DNA of 64,000 nucleotides from Amphiura filiformis (lineage: Eukaryota > Echinodermata > Ophiuroidea > Amphilepidida > Amphiuridae): assembly GCF_039555335.1 (NCBI RefSeq), contig NC_092639.1:32644353-32708352 (forward strand), written 5' to 3'. The translations under genes were made by a program, and so were the position numbers. The notes under the pieces were generated by a model. That model worked only from the letters and a program-made list of their open reading frames with translations, did not search any database and was not told where the DNA came from. Of the stretch, positions 37,531 through 49,823 are shown piece after piece. The first letter of the stretch is position 1. Every line of letters starts with the position of its first letter.

Positions 37531-37894
37531 AGTGGCATAACCAGTGGGGGCCAAAATTCGGGAGTTTTTCAACTTTATACACTTTTTTTCAATCATTGGA
37601 AGTCTTTTTCAATCCGAAATTCAACTTTTTCAACTTTTGTGAAATTTTCAAATTTATCAAATATTAAAAGTAGGCCTTTTCAACTTTTTTTCAAATGTTC
37701 TATATCAAGTTTATAGGGCCGTCGCGCCGCAAAATGCTATTTCAGTAGATAGTGAAAAAAAACAACAAAACAAACACGAAATATCAAAATACTAAAAGTT
37801 TTTCCTAATAGGCCTACATTCTGCCAAATGTGTGCATTAATTTTTAGTAGAACAGCGAAATAACATAAAACATCAACAATCCCCGTTCATATCT

Positions 37895-38310
37895 TAAACG
37901 TATTGAAGCGATGTCAAATAAAACACAAATCTCGTACTCCGTCCCCTCCCCCCCCCCATGCCAACGCGCCATGCTATGCATGGGTTACGTTGCCCACCAA
38001 CGTGCCTGATGCTGAAGCGATAGAAATTAAGTCTTATACTCCGTTGCCCACCAACGTACCCCAGACTATGCGTGCATGCATGGGTTCCATTGCCCACTAA
38101 TGTGCATTATGTTAAACGTGTCAAAATTAACACAAGTGCAGTGCTCCGTTGCCCACCAACGTGCTGTTAAACGTGTTGAAGCCTGTGAAATTAACTCAAG
38201 TCCCCACATACCCGTTGCCCACCAAGGTACATATGTTAAGCACATGCTTACCTATGTTAAACATGTGATGAGGCGAATTGAAATTAACACAAGTCTCATA
38301 CATGATGACA
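37895..38310. repeat. Tandem array, unit about 55-75 bp
   Basis: CCGTTGCCCACCAACGT recurs near 37988, 38042, 38088 (variant), 38148 and 38210. It is joined by GTTAAACGTGTTGAAGC and GAAATTAACACAAGTCTC blocks. Frames through it are artefacts of the repeat. Confidence 0.75.
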
Positions 38311-38409
38311 ATAAACACGTACATAATACTAAATGTATTAATGAACTTCTGTATTTTATAGACCCGCGCGCCGCGCCATAAATGCTATGCTCAATTTCAG
38401 AGCATAAAT

Positions 38410-38414
38410 TATAA

Positions 38415-38444
<30 letters not shown>
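38410..38444. repeat. (AAAT)n microsatellite
   Basis: About eight AAAT units, the opposite-strand counterpart of the ATTT array at 33044-33111. Confidence 0.9.
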
Positions 38445-38446
<2 letters not shown>

Positions 38447-39708
38447 ATAAGCAAGTCAATATTAATAGCGAAGCTTAAATCAAACCCAATGGAAAATACT
38501 GGTACATTGCTAAAATATTATTTCTTGGTACTGAAATCATTTTTATTTCATGTCAAAATTTTTATAGTCCTAAGACAATTTATCCATCCATTCCAATATA
38601 AAGAAGTTTTAATTAATTGTGTTTTAATAAATGCTCCGCATGGTGGTAAGAGCTGTATTTAATTCGTACACAAGAATAAGAACATTCACATAATTTCATG
38701 ACTTTTCTGTTAGAAATATGCGGTCTGATCATGATTCTGTATCTGAATTTTCTAGTGATATTTACTCTCCACGAAAACTACTAGTTTCCTTTTATCTGAC
38801 TCTTTATTAAATTATAGATTCCATTGATCATGTTCATTGATAACAAATACCTGACATTCATTGATTTTATATAATACCATTCTGCTATTGTAGGTAAGTG
38901 ACAATGCGTTAATCACCTTATCAAGTGGTCAATACAAAAATATTGCCATACCGTATCTCTCTATGCAGAGTTCTTATGATCTTGATAATCATGTCTTGTT
39001 ATATGGAATATTAATTCATATTACGATATTATTTCACACAAAACATTTAAATTTAGGCCTACTAATTATGTTAGCTACTCAACAAAGTAATAATGATAAA
39101 TAACAACAACAACTTCGTGCATGCATTTATCACTTTTCATGAATGCACCAAGTGCACGGCGATTCTGGAGGTCGACTTGTCAGGGAGGTCGACTTGTCAG
39201 GGAGGTCGAGTTGTCCGTGGTCGAGTAGTCCGTGGTCGAGTAGTCCGGAGGTCGAGTCGTCCTGATACCGCAGTGGCACACCTATGACCTTGTGACCTTT
39301 GAGTGACTCTGAGTCACGGAAAATCATGGAAAAGAAAGCATTTTCTTCTCAAACTTTTCCTGTATAAAATGATATCTTACATTTAAGTTTTTATTCAATT
39401 ATTTTGATGAAATACATGAATTTGATTGCGTTATTAATTATTTTATTACATAACGGGCACATTTCACTGCATTGAAAATAGCCCAAATCGCATTTTGACC
39501 TCCGACCTTTATATTTGTAAACAAACTGCACATGCAATCCCAGACAAACAAGTGGCATGTCTATGCATGCAATGACATGATGATTTACTACACAGATATC
39601 TTTGTAGTATAAACAGCACCTCTGACACGGACACATTTACACGAAAATGGGAAAAATGAAGAACCGACTACATCAGCCTCAATAAATTCATTCAAGTAGA
39701 TGTAAAGA

Positions 39709-39834
39709 ATGGCAAGTTCTGATACGGTGCTGATTGGAAGTGCTAGTGAAATCCGATCACTGCAAAGGAAAACATGTGATGTGAATGGTAGAAAAATTAC
39801 AGTGTTTCACTATGAAGGGAAGTTCTATGCTTTG
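39709..39834 (+). pseudogene. RFESD: RFESD exon 1, part before the insertion
   Basis: 42 codons starting MASSDTVLIGSASEI and ending HYEGKFYAL. The last 8 bases (ATGCTTTG, 39827-39834) are the left target duplication. Reading on into the element meets TAG after four codons. Confidence 0.88.
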
Positions 39835-40788
39835 CAGGCTTCCCGTTAGTGTGCGTCATTGCGTCCAGACGCGTATTTTACAAATTTGGACGCAAGTTCA
39901 CATGGCTAATCAATGTATTTTGCGTCCATGTGGACGCAGACAAAACTTCGAAATTTAATCATTAATTGATGATAAAAATAAGAAATTGTTTTATTTTTAC
40001 GATAATAAAAGCCCCAAAATTTTGACCAACCTGCTAAGAATTGAAGTAAATTCTGCAATATTTGTAAATGCAACGTCAGGAAATCGTGCACTTTTTGCAT
40101 GCTTTCCGTCGCGATCGCTGTTTGATGGGGAAACCGGGAAAGTCCCAATTGATGCAATTGTTTGTTTACAAAGCATGCTGAACTGACGACGTGCAGTTAA
40201 TGTTTATTTAGTTATTTATCACAACCTGACAATATTCAGTTTTTAATATTTTAAGTTTATTTTTCATAAATAATCTACGTTTCCTTTATTAGTATTATTG
40301 TTACGATGAATAAAAGCAATTTTAAAGACAAAATCCAAATGATAACCTTTTTTTGTATTATTTGTGGCAGCGCGTGTTTTAGCTTTTATAAATTATAGCA
40401 TCATCAACAACACGTGGATCGAAGTAAAAGTAAAACCCGGAAGTAAAAGTACGAAAATTTGCTAAAGATTGACAGACTTTGCGCATGTTTTTGCAGCTGT
40501 TTCTGACCATGTTTCGGACAAAAACTGATGCAGAAATGAGAAAAATTATCATTGCGACTGGAGGTGGAATATCACGGCGAAATTTTTATTTTAACAATCA
40601 ACATTTGATGAGGTAGACCCGGGGTACGTGTGTTAGCAACGAGGGGTTGCCGTTGCGTTTCCCGGTATGATTGATCGTGAATTTCAGATGGACGCACAAA
40701 AATCTGTCTGGACGCAAGTTTTTTCAATCTTGTCAGCAAACTTGCGTCACACATGACGCACATTTTAAAACCCTTAACGGGAACCCTG
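39835..40788. mobile_element. hAT-type element, 954 bp, inside a coding exon
   Basis: Ends CAGGCTTCCCGTTA (left) and, inverted, CAGGGTTCCCGTTA (right), flanked by perfect ATGCTTTG duplications at 39827-39834 and 40789-40796. The CAGGG start and 8-bp target are classical hAT. Subterminal TGCGTCC / GGACGCA repeats cluster at both ends, as transposase-binding sites do. No transposase ORF, so non-autonomous. Confidence 0.92.
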
Positions 40789-40796
40789 ATGCTTTG

Positions 40797-40812
40797 GATT
40801 TCCATTGTTACC
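40797..40812 (+). pseudogene. RFESD: RFESD exon 1, part after the insertion
   Basis: DFHCY plus the first base of the His codon, ending at a C|GTGAGT donor. It carries the first cluster cysteine; the His codon is completed by exon 2. Confidence 0.82.
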
Positions 40813-43018
40813 GTGAGTGTAAACTGAACAGTATTAAATTATGGGTGTACAAATCACCAACTCCCAGGGTTTGCAGGTTTTAACCGGCTTGACAAAAACA
40901 ATTTTTGCCAGCAAAAATGGCAGTGGCAAGCTTGAAACTTCAGACATGTCGTTTATTGGGATGACAAAAAGCCATATTAGGCGACAAAAAACAAACCTGT
41001 TCTACGTGCGGACGGAACTTTCAAGTAGGGTTGGTCGGTCTGGCTTTTTTTTTTTTTGGAAATTACCCAAAAAAATCACCAAAATCTGTATACATGGGAA
41101 AATACAAAAAAGAAATTTTGTTCCTGAAATGGTCGAAATTTGGGTCGGTATTAAATTTGTACAGGAAAATTTTGTTCCTAATTTGTTCAAAATCTGGGTC
41201 GATCGGGCCCGTAGAACAGAGTTTTCTTTTTTCATTGCCTAAGGTTAATGAAATGATTAGTTTCCCCGTCACATTTTTTTCAGTGAAATATGAGGTCATG
41301 ATTTCATTATTCATTATTTTGGAAATTTTCATTATTGTCAAAACTTTCATCTACATGGCTATTGTTGTTGATGAAAGACCAGATCTCAAAACAGGTTATA
41401 ATGCTTAGATCATCATTACAGACATTTTGCAACAGATTGAGAAAAGATTTGAATTTGTTTTTATTAAAATGAAAAAAAAAATTACAATTTTTGTAATCAC
41501 TAGAAACATGATGAGGTAATCCTTAAATTTACATTATTTACCACATCCTCTACCCCTACAACTAAGAAAACTGCTGATTATGATCAGCAGGGGATGTCAG
41601 ACATTTTGAGAGTTTAAATTTTGGTTATTTCCATCTCTATTTTCAGATAATTGACTTTTTTTTAATGAAAATAATGAACGTTTTGGTCAAATTGAAAAAG
41701 TGATGCAGGCGGGTGACAGGAAACTAATAATTTCATTATATAGACCTAATAGGCTACTACCCAAATAAATACATAGATCAAATCCATAGGTTCCCACAGT
41801 TGAGGGCCAATGACACACAATTCAATGAGTTTACAACCCAACTCTGTGTACCCATTGTATACTGCTCCAAGTGACACACTGGCCTATTCACCCCCTCCCA
41901 CTTGAGTGACCAACTGGGGACACACATTAAAAAAAAATTCCAAATGGGGACTTTTTTGTGCGAAATTCCACACATCTGGGGCTTTTGATGTGTGTACAAT
42001 CGGGGACCTACCCCTACTTGAAGGAAGTCTCCAGTTGTGATAATGCCATTTTTGGCCTTTTAAGCCATAGAGGGACCCCATACGGCTATTATTACAATTG
42101 GGGATGTCCCCATTTGGGGCGAAGTCCCCGGATTTTCGTAAAAAATCCCCGATTGTAGGGTTTTACCTGGTCAAAACTCCACGGACTAGACATTTGGTTT
42201 GAGAGTGGTAAATGGCTAATTTGTGTGTGCCTTTAATTTAAAACAAAAGGAACAAAAGAAAAATGAAACAAAAGAGCTGACAAATAAAATGGAAGTTATG
42301 AAAAGTACAGAGAAGTCTCTTTGTTGCGCTTGTTGGAATCATTTTGCGCCTTGCATAGGCCAGTTTGTCACTTTTAAAACGGGACCTTCGTCTATTCAAT
42401 TGCTTGTAACTTTACTTCTTGAGGTCACATTGGATTCAATGTGGTGTCATAATGTGCAGAATTAGACAAATTTACCCCAATATGGTTCAGTTTTGAAATT
42501 GTGATTACTTTTTCAAGTGTAAGGATACTTTATTGGCGCAGTATATAAACCTACTGACTGTCATGTTGACAGCTTGATAGTCATTCCTTGCATGCAATAT
42601 TAACTATAGGCCCTATTATGTATCTTTCATTTTTATGAATTTTTTCTGCTTTATGGAGTTTAAAACAGCTCTTGTCTGTCTTGTCTTATGTTGGATTTCG
42701 CAGTGACAGATTCAAATCTTGTGCACTAACTTCATCCTGTGGGCGTAGAAGGGCGATTTGCCCGTACCCTGTCAACTCAAGCACGTAAATGCAGTGATTA
42801 GAATATTCCACTGCAAAATCCGACAACTGAAGGTTGAATAATATAGTAGGCTACATTAATTATTCAATCTAGCATGAGTTATTAGCATAACCAAGAGGTC
42901 TTATAAATTAGCATAACCATTATCACAGTACATCATGTACATGTAGTACCAACTATTTTTATCTGCACTGCACAAACACATTTTTTTGATGACTAAAATC
43001 AATATGTTCTTACTTCAG
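40813..43018. other. RFESD intron 1
   Basis: Contains self-similar, drifted blocks at 41090-41215 (AATTTTGTTCCT...TGGGTCGR) and 41880-42160 (GGGGAC-rich units), probably old minisatellites. No coding features are seen. Confidence 0.5.
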
Positions 43019-43053
43019 ATTCTGGAGGACCTCTAGATGCTGGAGATATTGAG
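43019..43053 (+). pseudogene. RFESD: RFESD exon 2
   Basis: Completes CYH and adds SGGPLDAGDIE, the family SGGPL.LGDIE motif. Acceptor CTTCAG, donor GAG|GTATGA. Confidence 0.9.
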
Positions 43054-43176
43054 GTATGAAGCTAATTCTCATGAATCAAAACAATACTTTATACTTTTAC
43101 TCCAACTCATACAATTTGCTAGTAAATTATGATTATGATTTTCAAACTAAACAACTGGTATTATTATTTAATATAG

Positions 43177-43467
<291 letters not shown>

Positions 43468-43966
43468 TGAAGTGGGACATTTATTCACATGTATATAATA
43501 AGTTGCAAGTACCTTTATTTTGTCTGCAATGTGTGATCCAGGAACACAATGCTGCATGCGCTGAGGCTGCTGACTTCCATAGCAAACTTGAAACTAATGG
43601 AGTTCTAATATAGCATTGTCCATTAATAGCACTGTGGTCCTGGACCACAAGTAGATGGAATCAAGTTTTTTTCATAATAAGTTTATCACAATGCTTAGCT
43701 TGGTTTGACATATTTTTCCCAGAGATTTTTATTTTGTTAATTCATATTTGTTACATAACTTTGACAAAGAAATAAATGTTATAGAAGACCATTTTAAACA
43801 GCTGTTATTTCTAAATATCTGAACTTGGTAATAGAACCCTCCCACTCAGCACGTCTCCCCTACCCATCAACATCCCTTACCTAAAAGGGTCTGTTCTAAG
43901 ATAAAAGTACACAATTTCCTGGTATGGTTTTGATCAATCTTGGATATTATTTTCTTTCTTTTACAG

Positions 43967-44148
43967 ATCCCAAACATTTAAGAAAGCCGCCATCTTGGAA
44001 GTCTAAGTGAGTGAAACAAAGAACACATGAAGTACTAGCTGACAATGGCAACATTTATGTAAAACTATCAAGTTGTGACAGAAAATTGGACTCGGATTAC
44101 TATTATTCAGATCAATATAAAGAAATTATGAAAAATATGAAAAGGTGA
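43967..44148 (+). pseudogene. RFESD: RFESD exon 4 with in-frame TGA
   Basis: Begins DPKHLRKPPSWKSK, then TGA (44008-44010), then VKQRTHEVLADNGNIYV in the same frame to a final TGA at 44146-44148. Similarity to the family on both sides of the first TGA shows the frame itself is intact. Confidence 0.88.
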
Positions 44149-44592
44149 CCAATGTCACAGATTTGTATTAAAGGGTCATGCATTCAAACAGTTCTACCTC
44201 CATCGTCACATCTCTGTTATCTTACGTGCCAGGAAATTGACATTACCCATGATTATCGCCACTATCATGTGCAGTTATTGGGTGGTAATTTTGCCATGAC
44301 AATCAACACTACCCTTACCATGCACAGCAACTTGCAGTCAGGACATTCTGACCATACAAATATTGTACAATATGATTTCTAGAAAGAAAGAAAACTAAAA
44401 TATTTGTTTTACCAACTGCAAGGATAAATTGAATAAGAATAGACCTGGTTTAAAATAGATCAACTTCCAATAGACCCTATCGAATAAACTCATTCAGAAT
44501 GGTATAACAATCGAAATGGCAGACATGTTGGTTATAAGCTTTTATTAGTGCCAGAGGGACAGGTCTCTAGTTCGATTCCACAACATTCATAC

Positions 44593-44866
44593 CTACCTAG
44601 CAATCACACGTTTTACAGAAAAGGTTTAAAAGGGTATAATAACGTTTTAATAACATTCATAAAACATATTTGAAAACATGAGGCAAAACATTCTTACAGA
44701 GTGTTATTTAACTGTTGATGACACCCTGACAAAATATATTTATTATAATGTTTTAAAAACTTACTCGTGATCTTTATATATAACCCGACATTTAAATGTT
44801 ATTAAGCTGTTTTGAATAAACGTTTTAAACGTTTTAAGAACATTTTTGTGTTTGCTGGGTATCACC
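44593..44866. mobile_element. MITE, about 270 bp, ends CCYAGCAAWCACA
   Basis: CCTAGCAATCACACGTTTTA at the left faces CCCAGCAAACACAAAAATGT (inverted) at the right. The interior repeats AACGTTTTAATAACATT-like words. Similar short elements are common in invertebrate genomes. No coding potential. Confidence 0.65.
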
Positions 44867-45967
44867 TGTTTTATTGCATTATCATGCGAATTGACCCACA
44901 TGGTACTTTTATGGATGGCAGACTAGGATTCTAATATGCTGGTCCGTAAGAGACATACACGTGAGACCATGGGAAAATGTGTGGTCAAGACATGTCTGCA
45001 AAATGCACAAGCTATGATAGCCTAAAAAGAATGCGGGCCTTTATAGTGAAATGAATTTTTACATTGAACCCTCCTTTTAAGCAAATCTGCGGCATGTTAA
45101 ATCACTGAAACTCAAGTTGGCAGTCTTGCAATTTATACAGTAATGCAATAATTGCTATCTACTGAAGACAACAAATCGGTATTAAAGAAAAAAGTTCCAT
45201 TATTATATTTGTTTTATGTTATTGTTTGGGGACTGACATTGTTAGATCATCCAATTTATTGTGAAGACCATATGTTTATGTGATTCGTGCGTCTGTCTCT
45301 CTGTCTGTTTGTCAAAAAATATAAAGCCTTTTTTGGAAGCTCGAAGACTTCACATGTACGTACAGGCTCTCTAAAAAACAACCGGTATAATGTATATATC
45401 CCACGGATAATCAGGTCAAAATGATGCAACTGGGATTTTTGTGTGTTTTCCCCCCTTCCCCACCAAAACCGGGAAGAAATATTTATTTCCCCCTCCCCGA
45501 TCAAGAAAGGTGTCTACGCCCTTGTCAATATTCGCAGTATAAAATGGTGCATTATTAATTTGTAAAATACCCTTTTGGTTTTTGAAACACAGCGACATTT
45601 TCAAATGTAACGATACTTTGTGAGCAGTTTAGGACACTGAAGAAGTACTTATTCATTGTGCAATGCTGCAACCTTTCTTGAAAGGTCGTAGTTGTGCTTG
45701 AAGTGACCTGATTGATATCATTTAAAATAATATCATGGGACCGGAAAATGCTCGGGAATTACCCTCTGTTTATAATTTTACCTATTTATAGAACATAGGG
45801 CTGCATGTTTGATAAGATAACATAGGCCTACCTCCCAATTGTTATGTTGGGCGTTAACCATGATGACAAATCAACAAAATTATTGTTGACAACGCTGTTT
45901 TGATACCAATTGCATGCCGGGTTGCATGCAGTAATAGGAGATTTTACTGTAATACAGTTTATGAATA

Positions 45968-46185
45968 TATCACCATACAAGTTGTATCAAAATGATTGGT
46001 ACCCATCAGTCATAGTGGACGAGTCTGACATATCAAAAGATCCAAATAATGTGTACGTTACTTTTATAACAAGTCATGATACATTCTGGACATTTCAACT
46101 AGAGTATCCAACGTTGCATTCGGAAAAGGCAGAGTTTTCAATAAAACCATTGGTACCAATCATTTTGATACAGCCTGTATACGGT
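45968..46185. repeat. Unit bounded by a 32-bp inverted repeat, with an open frame
   Basis: TTGTATCAAAATGATTGGTA near 45982 recurs inverted near 46152-46175. An ATG frame of 101 codons (45910-46215, plus) spans it. I recognise no protein family; part of the frame is the inverted arm itself, so a MITE is more likely than a gene. Confidence 0.45.
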
Positions 46186-47209
46186 GTGGCGCTGCGTTAT
46201 CAGGAACATGACTGATGATCCGTAAAAAGTGAGTTTCGTTCTCAGTATTAATAAATGTTATTGTTATATAGCTGATTGCTTGGCAACATCTTGGAACAAT
46301 TGAAACCACTACAGTGTACACTCTATATAGAAACCACGATGTAAATAATTATAATTGTGGAAAATTGTTAGTAGTACATGTACGGTATCTCAAACTTTCA
46401 CCAATTTAATTTGGTGCGCGAGACGATACGGCAGAAGCTGATAACAAAATCAGACTTGGTTTACAGGAGACCCGGGAGAGAAGGCCTACATGGTATATAG
46501 AACCTTCTCTGCGTAATAGACCTGTAACAGGTATGTTATGCTACATTGTATTTTATCATTTTGTTGACAATTTTCATGCAACTACTTGGATAGGCTACTA
46601 AATGCACACATTCAATTCCCGGGATTCAACTAAACTAAGTTTAATTGATTAATTACAAACTGATTTGCTGTTCAGAAATGTCATGCATGAAATGAAATGT
46701 TTTACATCCTTAGGACCTAAACATTAGTTTTCACAGTTTCTGAAGCACTAAACAACTTTCTTTTCTGTTTTACCATAATTAGCTTGACAACAACATGCAG
46801 TAAATTGGGTAAATTAGCAAGGCAGACCTCGCCTATTGGCTATTTACGGGATAACGTTAGTTCGTTCCGTTAAAATACATAGGCCTTATGTATTATTATT
46901 ATAACTTGGTGTAGGCATATATAACGAATACCTTGGGTGAGGGTAAACCTAATTAACAGCCGTCTTGAAGAGGTTTGAAGCGCAAACTTGAGATTTCGCC
47001 AAAATAGTGCTCCATGATGTAGTCTACAGGTGTTGATGATATCTCAATTTGCGCCTTATAGGGTCCAATATAATAAAGGCATTTTATATGGCCTATAGGG
47101 AGGTGAAAACAAATGCGCGTGTCCTTCTGATATCAAATAATTCAGATTTTTTTTTAATTCGCGATATATGAATACAAATTTATGGTAAATTATTTTTGGC
47201 ACACGTAAC

Positions 47210-47700
47210 TTAGGGATCGGATAGCAGTATTTTTGTGGCACATGAGGGCACGTCAAACACATCAAATTGCATATGCATTCTGAATACGAGGATTGTCCTG
47301 ATATCAAATAATTTTAATTTTTTGAAATAAGCAATATAATACAAATTTATGGAAAATTATTAAAAATTGATATTTTTAACATTTACCAATCCTCGAAGTA
47401 AACTTAATAAATTAAGTGATTCGTATTGACGGTTATCTTTTTACCAAAAAGGCGTAAAAAAGTTTAGGTCTTTTGGGGGAAATGTAGGCCTATCGTCAGC
47501 ACGTAAGGTCAAAATTTTCAAATGATGGACAGCTTTTCGTTTAAGTGCATATCTTTAGATTTATAATGTTTACTTCGAGGACTGTTAAATATACCAAACT
47601 ATCAAAAATATCAATTTTTAACTTATTGAATGCAATTCGATGTGCTCAGTCTCAGGTCCCACAAAAAATACTGTGCAAACGTCACTATCTGATTCCTTAA
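47210..47700. mobile_element. TTAA-type MITE, family GGNNTCGGATAG, copy 1
   Basis: The left end TTAGGGATCGGATAGC and right end (inverted) TTAAGGAATCAGATAG frame long internal inverted blocks (GAATACGAGGA, TTACTTCGAGGA). It is the same family as 63340-63895. Confidence 0.75.
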
Positions 47701-48501
47701 AGACTTGACACACTGTTTAGAAATTTTCACAATGTATGAAACGCATGCATAAATGATTTGCAGACAATAGCTGACAATGTCAAATGAGTACGAATTGTAT
47801 GGTTTATTGGTTTTAAATCATGGATATAGTCTGTGTGAACAGTTGAGAAAGCAAGACAAGTTGAAAATTCAATTTTATATTGCCCAATTTCACTGGCCAA
47901 ATTTTAGGAGTAGCGAGGCCATATAGCCAAAAGTGCTATATTTAACGATTTCGTAGGACAAGTGTTTCAAAATCAAATGGACAAAATAATTAAAATATTC
48001 AAAATGAAAGTCTGGGGAATATTTTCTGCTATGTTGTCAATTTTGTTCCGTTTCCATAAAGTCAGGCTATTTAAGGATTTTACAGAAACATTGCAGGGCC
48101 TTTATCAATAATAATTATGAAGTGTATATATTAAATACAAACTTTTGAAATGAAAGAAATTGATGAAAAATGTCAATTTTTTTGGCCGGTATGCCAAAAA
48201 TCACAAAAAAACACCATTTATTGATTGATTATTTGAGTCCTTCGTCTATTGACTTGTTGCTTGATTGATTGATTCATTCATTAATTATCCTTTGATTGGT
48301 TGATTTAGGCCTACTTATCGAACTATTAATTGAGTCCTTCATCCATTGATTGATTTGTTGATTGATTGATTGGTTGATTGATTGATACACTATGTATTCG
48401 TTCAATCTTTGATTATTAATTTGTAGTATATTCATTTTTCAGATTTCCGACATTTATTTTGGTGATATACTTATGAAGGTTTTGAGAAAATCAAGTATAA
48501 A

Positions 48502-48556
48502 ATGACTACTCCGTGTATGTTTGGAGCGGATTGGTATCGATCTAAAGAAACTGCAG
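48502..48556 (+). CDS. TKL-type protein kinase, exon 1
   Basis: Encodes MTTPCMFGADWYRSKETA plus one base, ending at GCAG|GTAAGT. Phase 1 matches the acceptor of exon 2 exactly (G+AT gives Asp). No upstream in-frame ATG was chosen because the frame closes before it. Confidence 0.78.
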
Positions 48557-48796
48557 GTAAGTGTTTATTTTTCATGCAACACATCAATCAAGTCCTTAAA
48601 TGCGTCGTTTATTTACATCAAAATGTTACCATCAACCACACGTAATCAAATCGGCAACAAAACGAAGTCTACCATATTCATCATTATCATTGTCATCTTA
48701 TATGCTTAATTATTACTTTTTTTTTATACACAGAAGTTGTTTCATGGTAAATAATGCTGATCTCAAGCTTATCGCTAATATCTTTAATAACTAGTC

Positions 48797-48871
48797 CTTG
48801 TCGACAATGCTTGTGAACAATCAGGCCAATTGCTTTGTCGACAATATTGTCGACAACAGCCTTGTCGACAA
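48797..48871. promoter_or_regulatory. Cluster of four TTGTCGACAA palindromes
   Basis: The 10-bp palindrome TTGTCGACAA occurs exactly near 48798, 48835, 48847 and 48862, in intron 1 of the kinase gene. Repeated short dyads can be protein-binding sites, but a decayed minisatellite is equally possible. Confidence 0.35.
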
Positions 48872-49426
48872 CATCCCAAATTTTGGATCATCTACATGTT
48901 CCGATCCACATCCTCAACCCTATCCCATATCATCCCCGCTTTTTCCCATCGAAATGAAGATATTGGTATAACTGGAAAGCCCGTATTTTTTCATTGACTC
49001 GGAGACTTTTGTTTTGTTTTAATTTTGTGAGCCAATAAAAAGGCAATATATGTTCATGTACCGTTAATAATCGTTAATAAGCATAGGTGCCAATTAACGA
49101 GTTGCTCGGACAAGAACGAATTTCTAGGGTAGTTTGTTAAACTTTTTCCTTTTTTCCTTTTTAATTTAAACACCCCGGAGAAGACACGATTATCGCGTGC
49201 TCCGACTTACAATCTCGTGACTACCTGTTAGGATATCATGATGTTATGCCGAATTATTGGAGAGGTTGCCAATACTAGTAATAGCTTTGAATTTATACCT
49301 GAAATGATTTATTTAACCCCAAATACGCCTTTACACGCAGTCAAAAATTGACATTTGGATGTGCTGGGTTGGCCCGCCTCTATACCAACATGACTGATGT
49401 TGTTAATTCAATTGATTTACACGTAT

Positions 49427-49795
49427 TTAAGGGGTACTACACCCCTGGCCAATTTTGTGCCTATTTTTGCATTTTTCTCAAAAATTATAGCGCATTGGTA
49501 ACAAGATATGTATTTTATAGGGGCAAGGACTACAACTAGGCCCCCTACTGCACTGAAAATTCAGCAACTCAAGGCTAGTAGTTGTTGATTTATTGATCAA
49601 ATACTGTACTGGTTTTCCCTCATTTTTGACTGTAACTCCACAACTGTTGTCTGTGCTGAAATAAAATTTCCAGTGCAGTAGTTGTAGTCCTTGCCCCTAT
49701 ATTATACATATCTTACTTGTCACCAATGCGCTATGATTTTTGAGATAAATGCAAAAATAGGCACAAAATTGGACAGGGGTGTAGTACCCCCTTAA
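49427..49795. mobile_element. TTAA-flanked MITE, family GGGGGTACTACACCCC, copy 2
   Basis: TTAA at 49427-49430 and 49792-49795, same ends and internal hairpin as 30368-30732. It lies in the kinase gene's intron. Confidence 0.9.
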
Positions 49796-49823
49796 AGAAA
49801 TCGCAACATATAAACTCTCTCAA

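Larger units (their letters stand above)
32601..39269. mobile_element. 6.67-kb terminal-inverted-repeat element with 8-bp target duplication
   Basis: GCAGTGGC is found at 32593-32600 and 39270-39277. Just inside, TCAGACGACTCGACCTCC (left) faces its inverse GGAGGTCGAGTCGTCCTGA (right). Arms of about 150 bp consist of short repeats of GTCGAGTAGTCCG / GGAGGTCGACTTGTC type and end in a shared GTGCACTTGRTGCATTCAT block. Inside are a 1.1-kb tandem duplication, two tetranucleotide arrays and another tandem array, but no transposase ORF. It occupies almost the whole interval between CC2D1 exon 1 and RFESD exon 1. Confidence 0.85.
44149..48501. other. Intergenic region between RFESD and the kinase
   Basis: Holds the MITEs at 44593-44866 and 47210-47700 and the inverted-repeat unit at 45968-46185. 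TTGATTGATTGA runs lie near 48215-48385. A CCTGTAACAG|GTATGT donor-like site at 46525 could end an untranslated exon of the kinase gene, but nothing else supports it. Confidence 0.5.

Noticed and set aside
39835-40788. The hAT element acting as a new intron of RFESD
   Set aside because: GT and AG sites near its ends (donor near 39850, acceptor near 40737) do not give compatible phases, and no splice sites sit at the target duplication.
40841-41408. Overlapping frames of up to 133 codons in RFESD intron 1
   Set aside because: They run through drifted minisatellite-like repeats in several frames, with no family signature.
45910-46215. Open frame of 101 codons on the plus strand as a gene
   Set aside because: It spans a unit bounded by inverted repeats, so part of the frame is just the inverted arm; no family features and no splice context. 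Kept only as a repeat.
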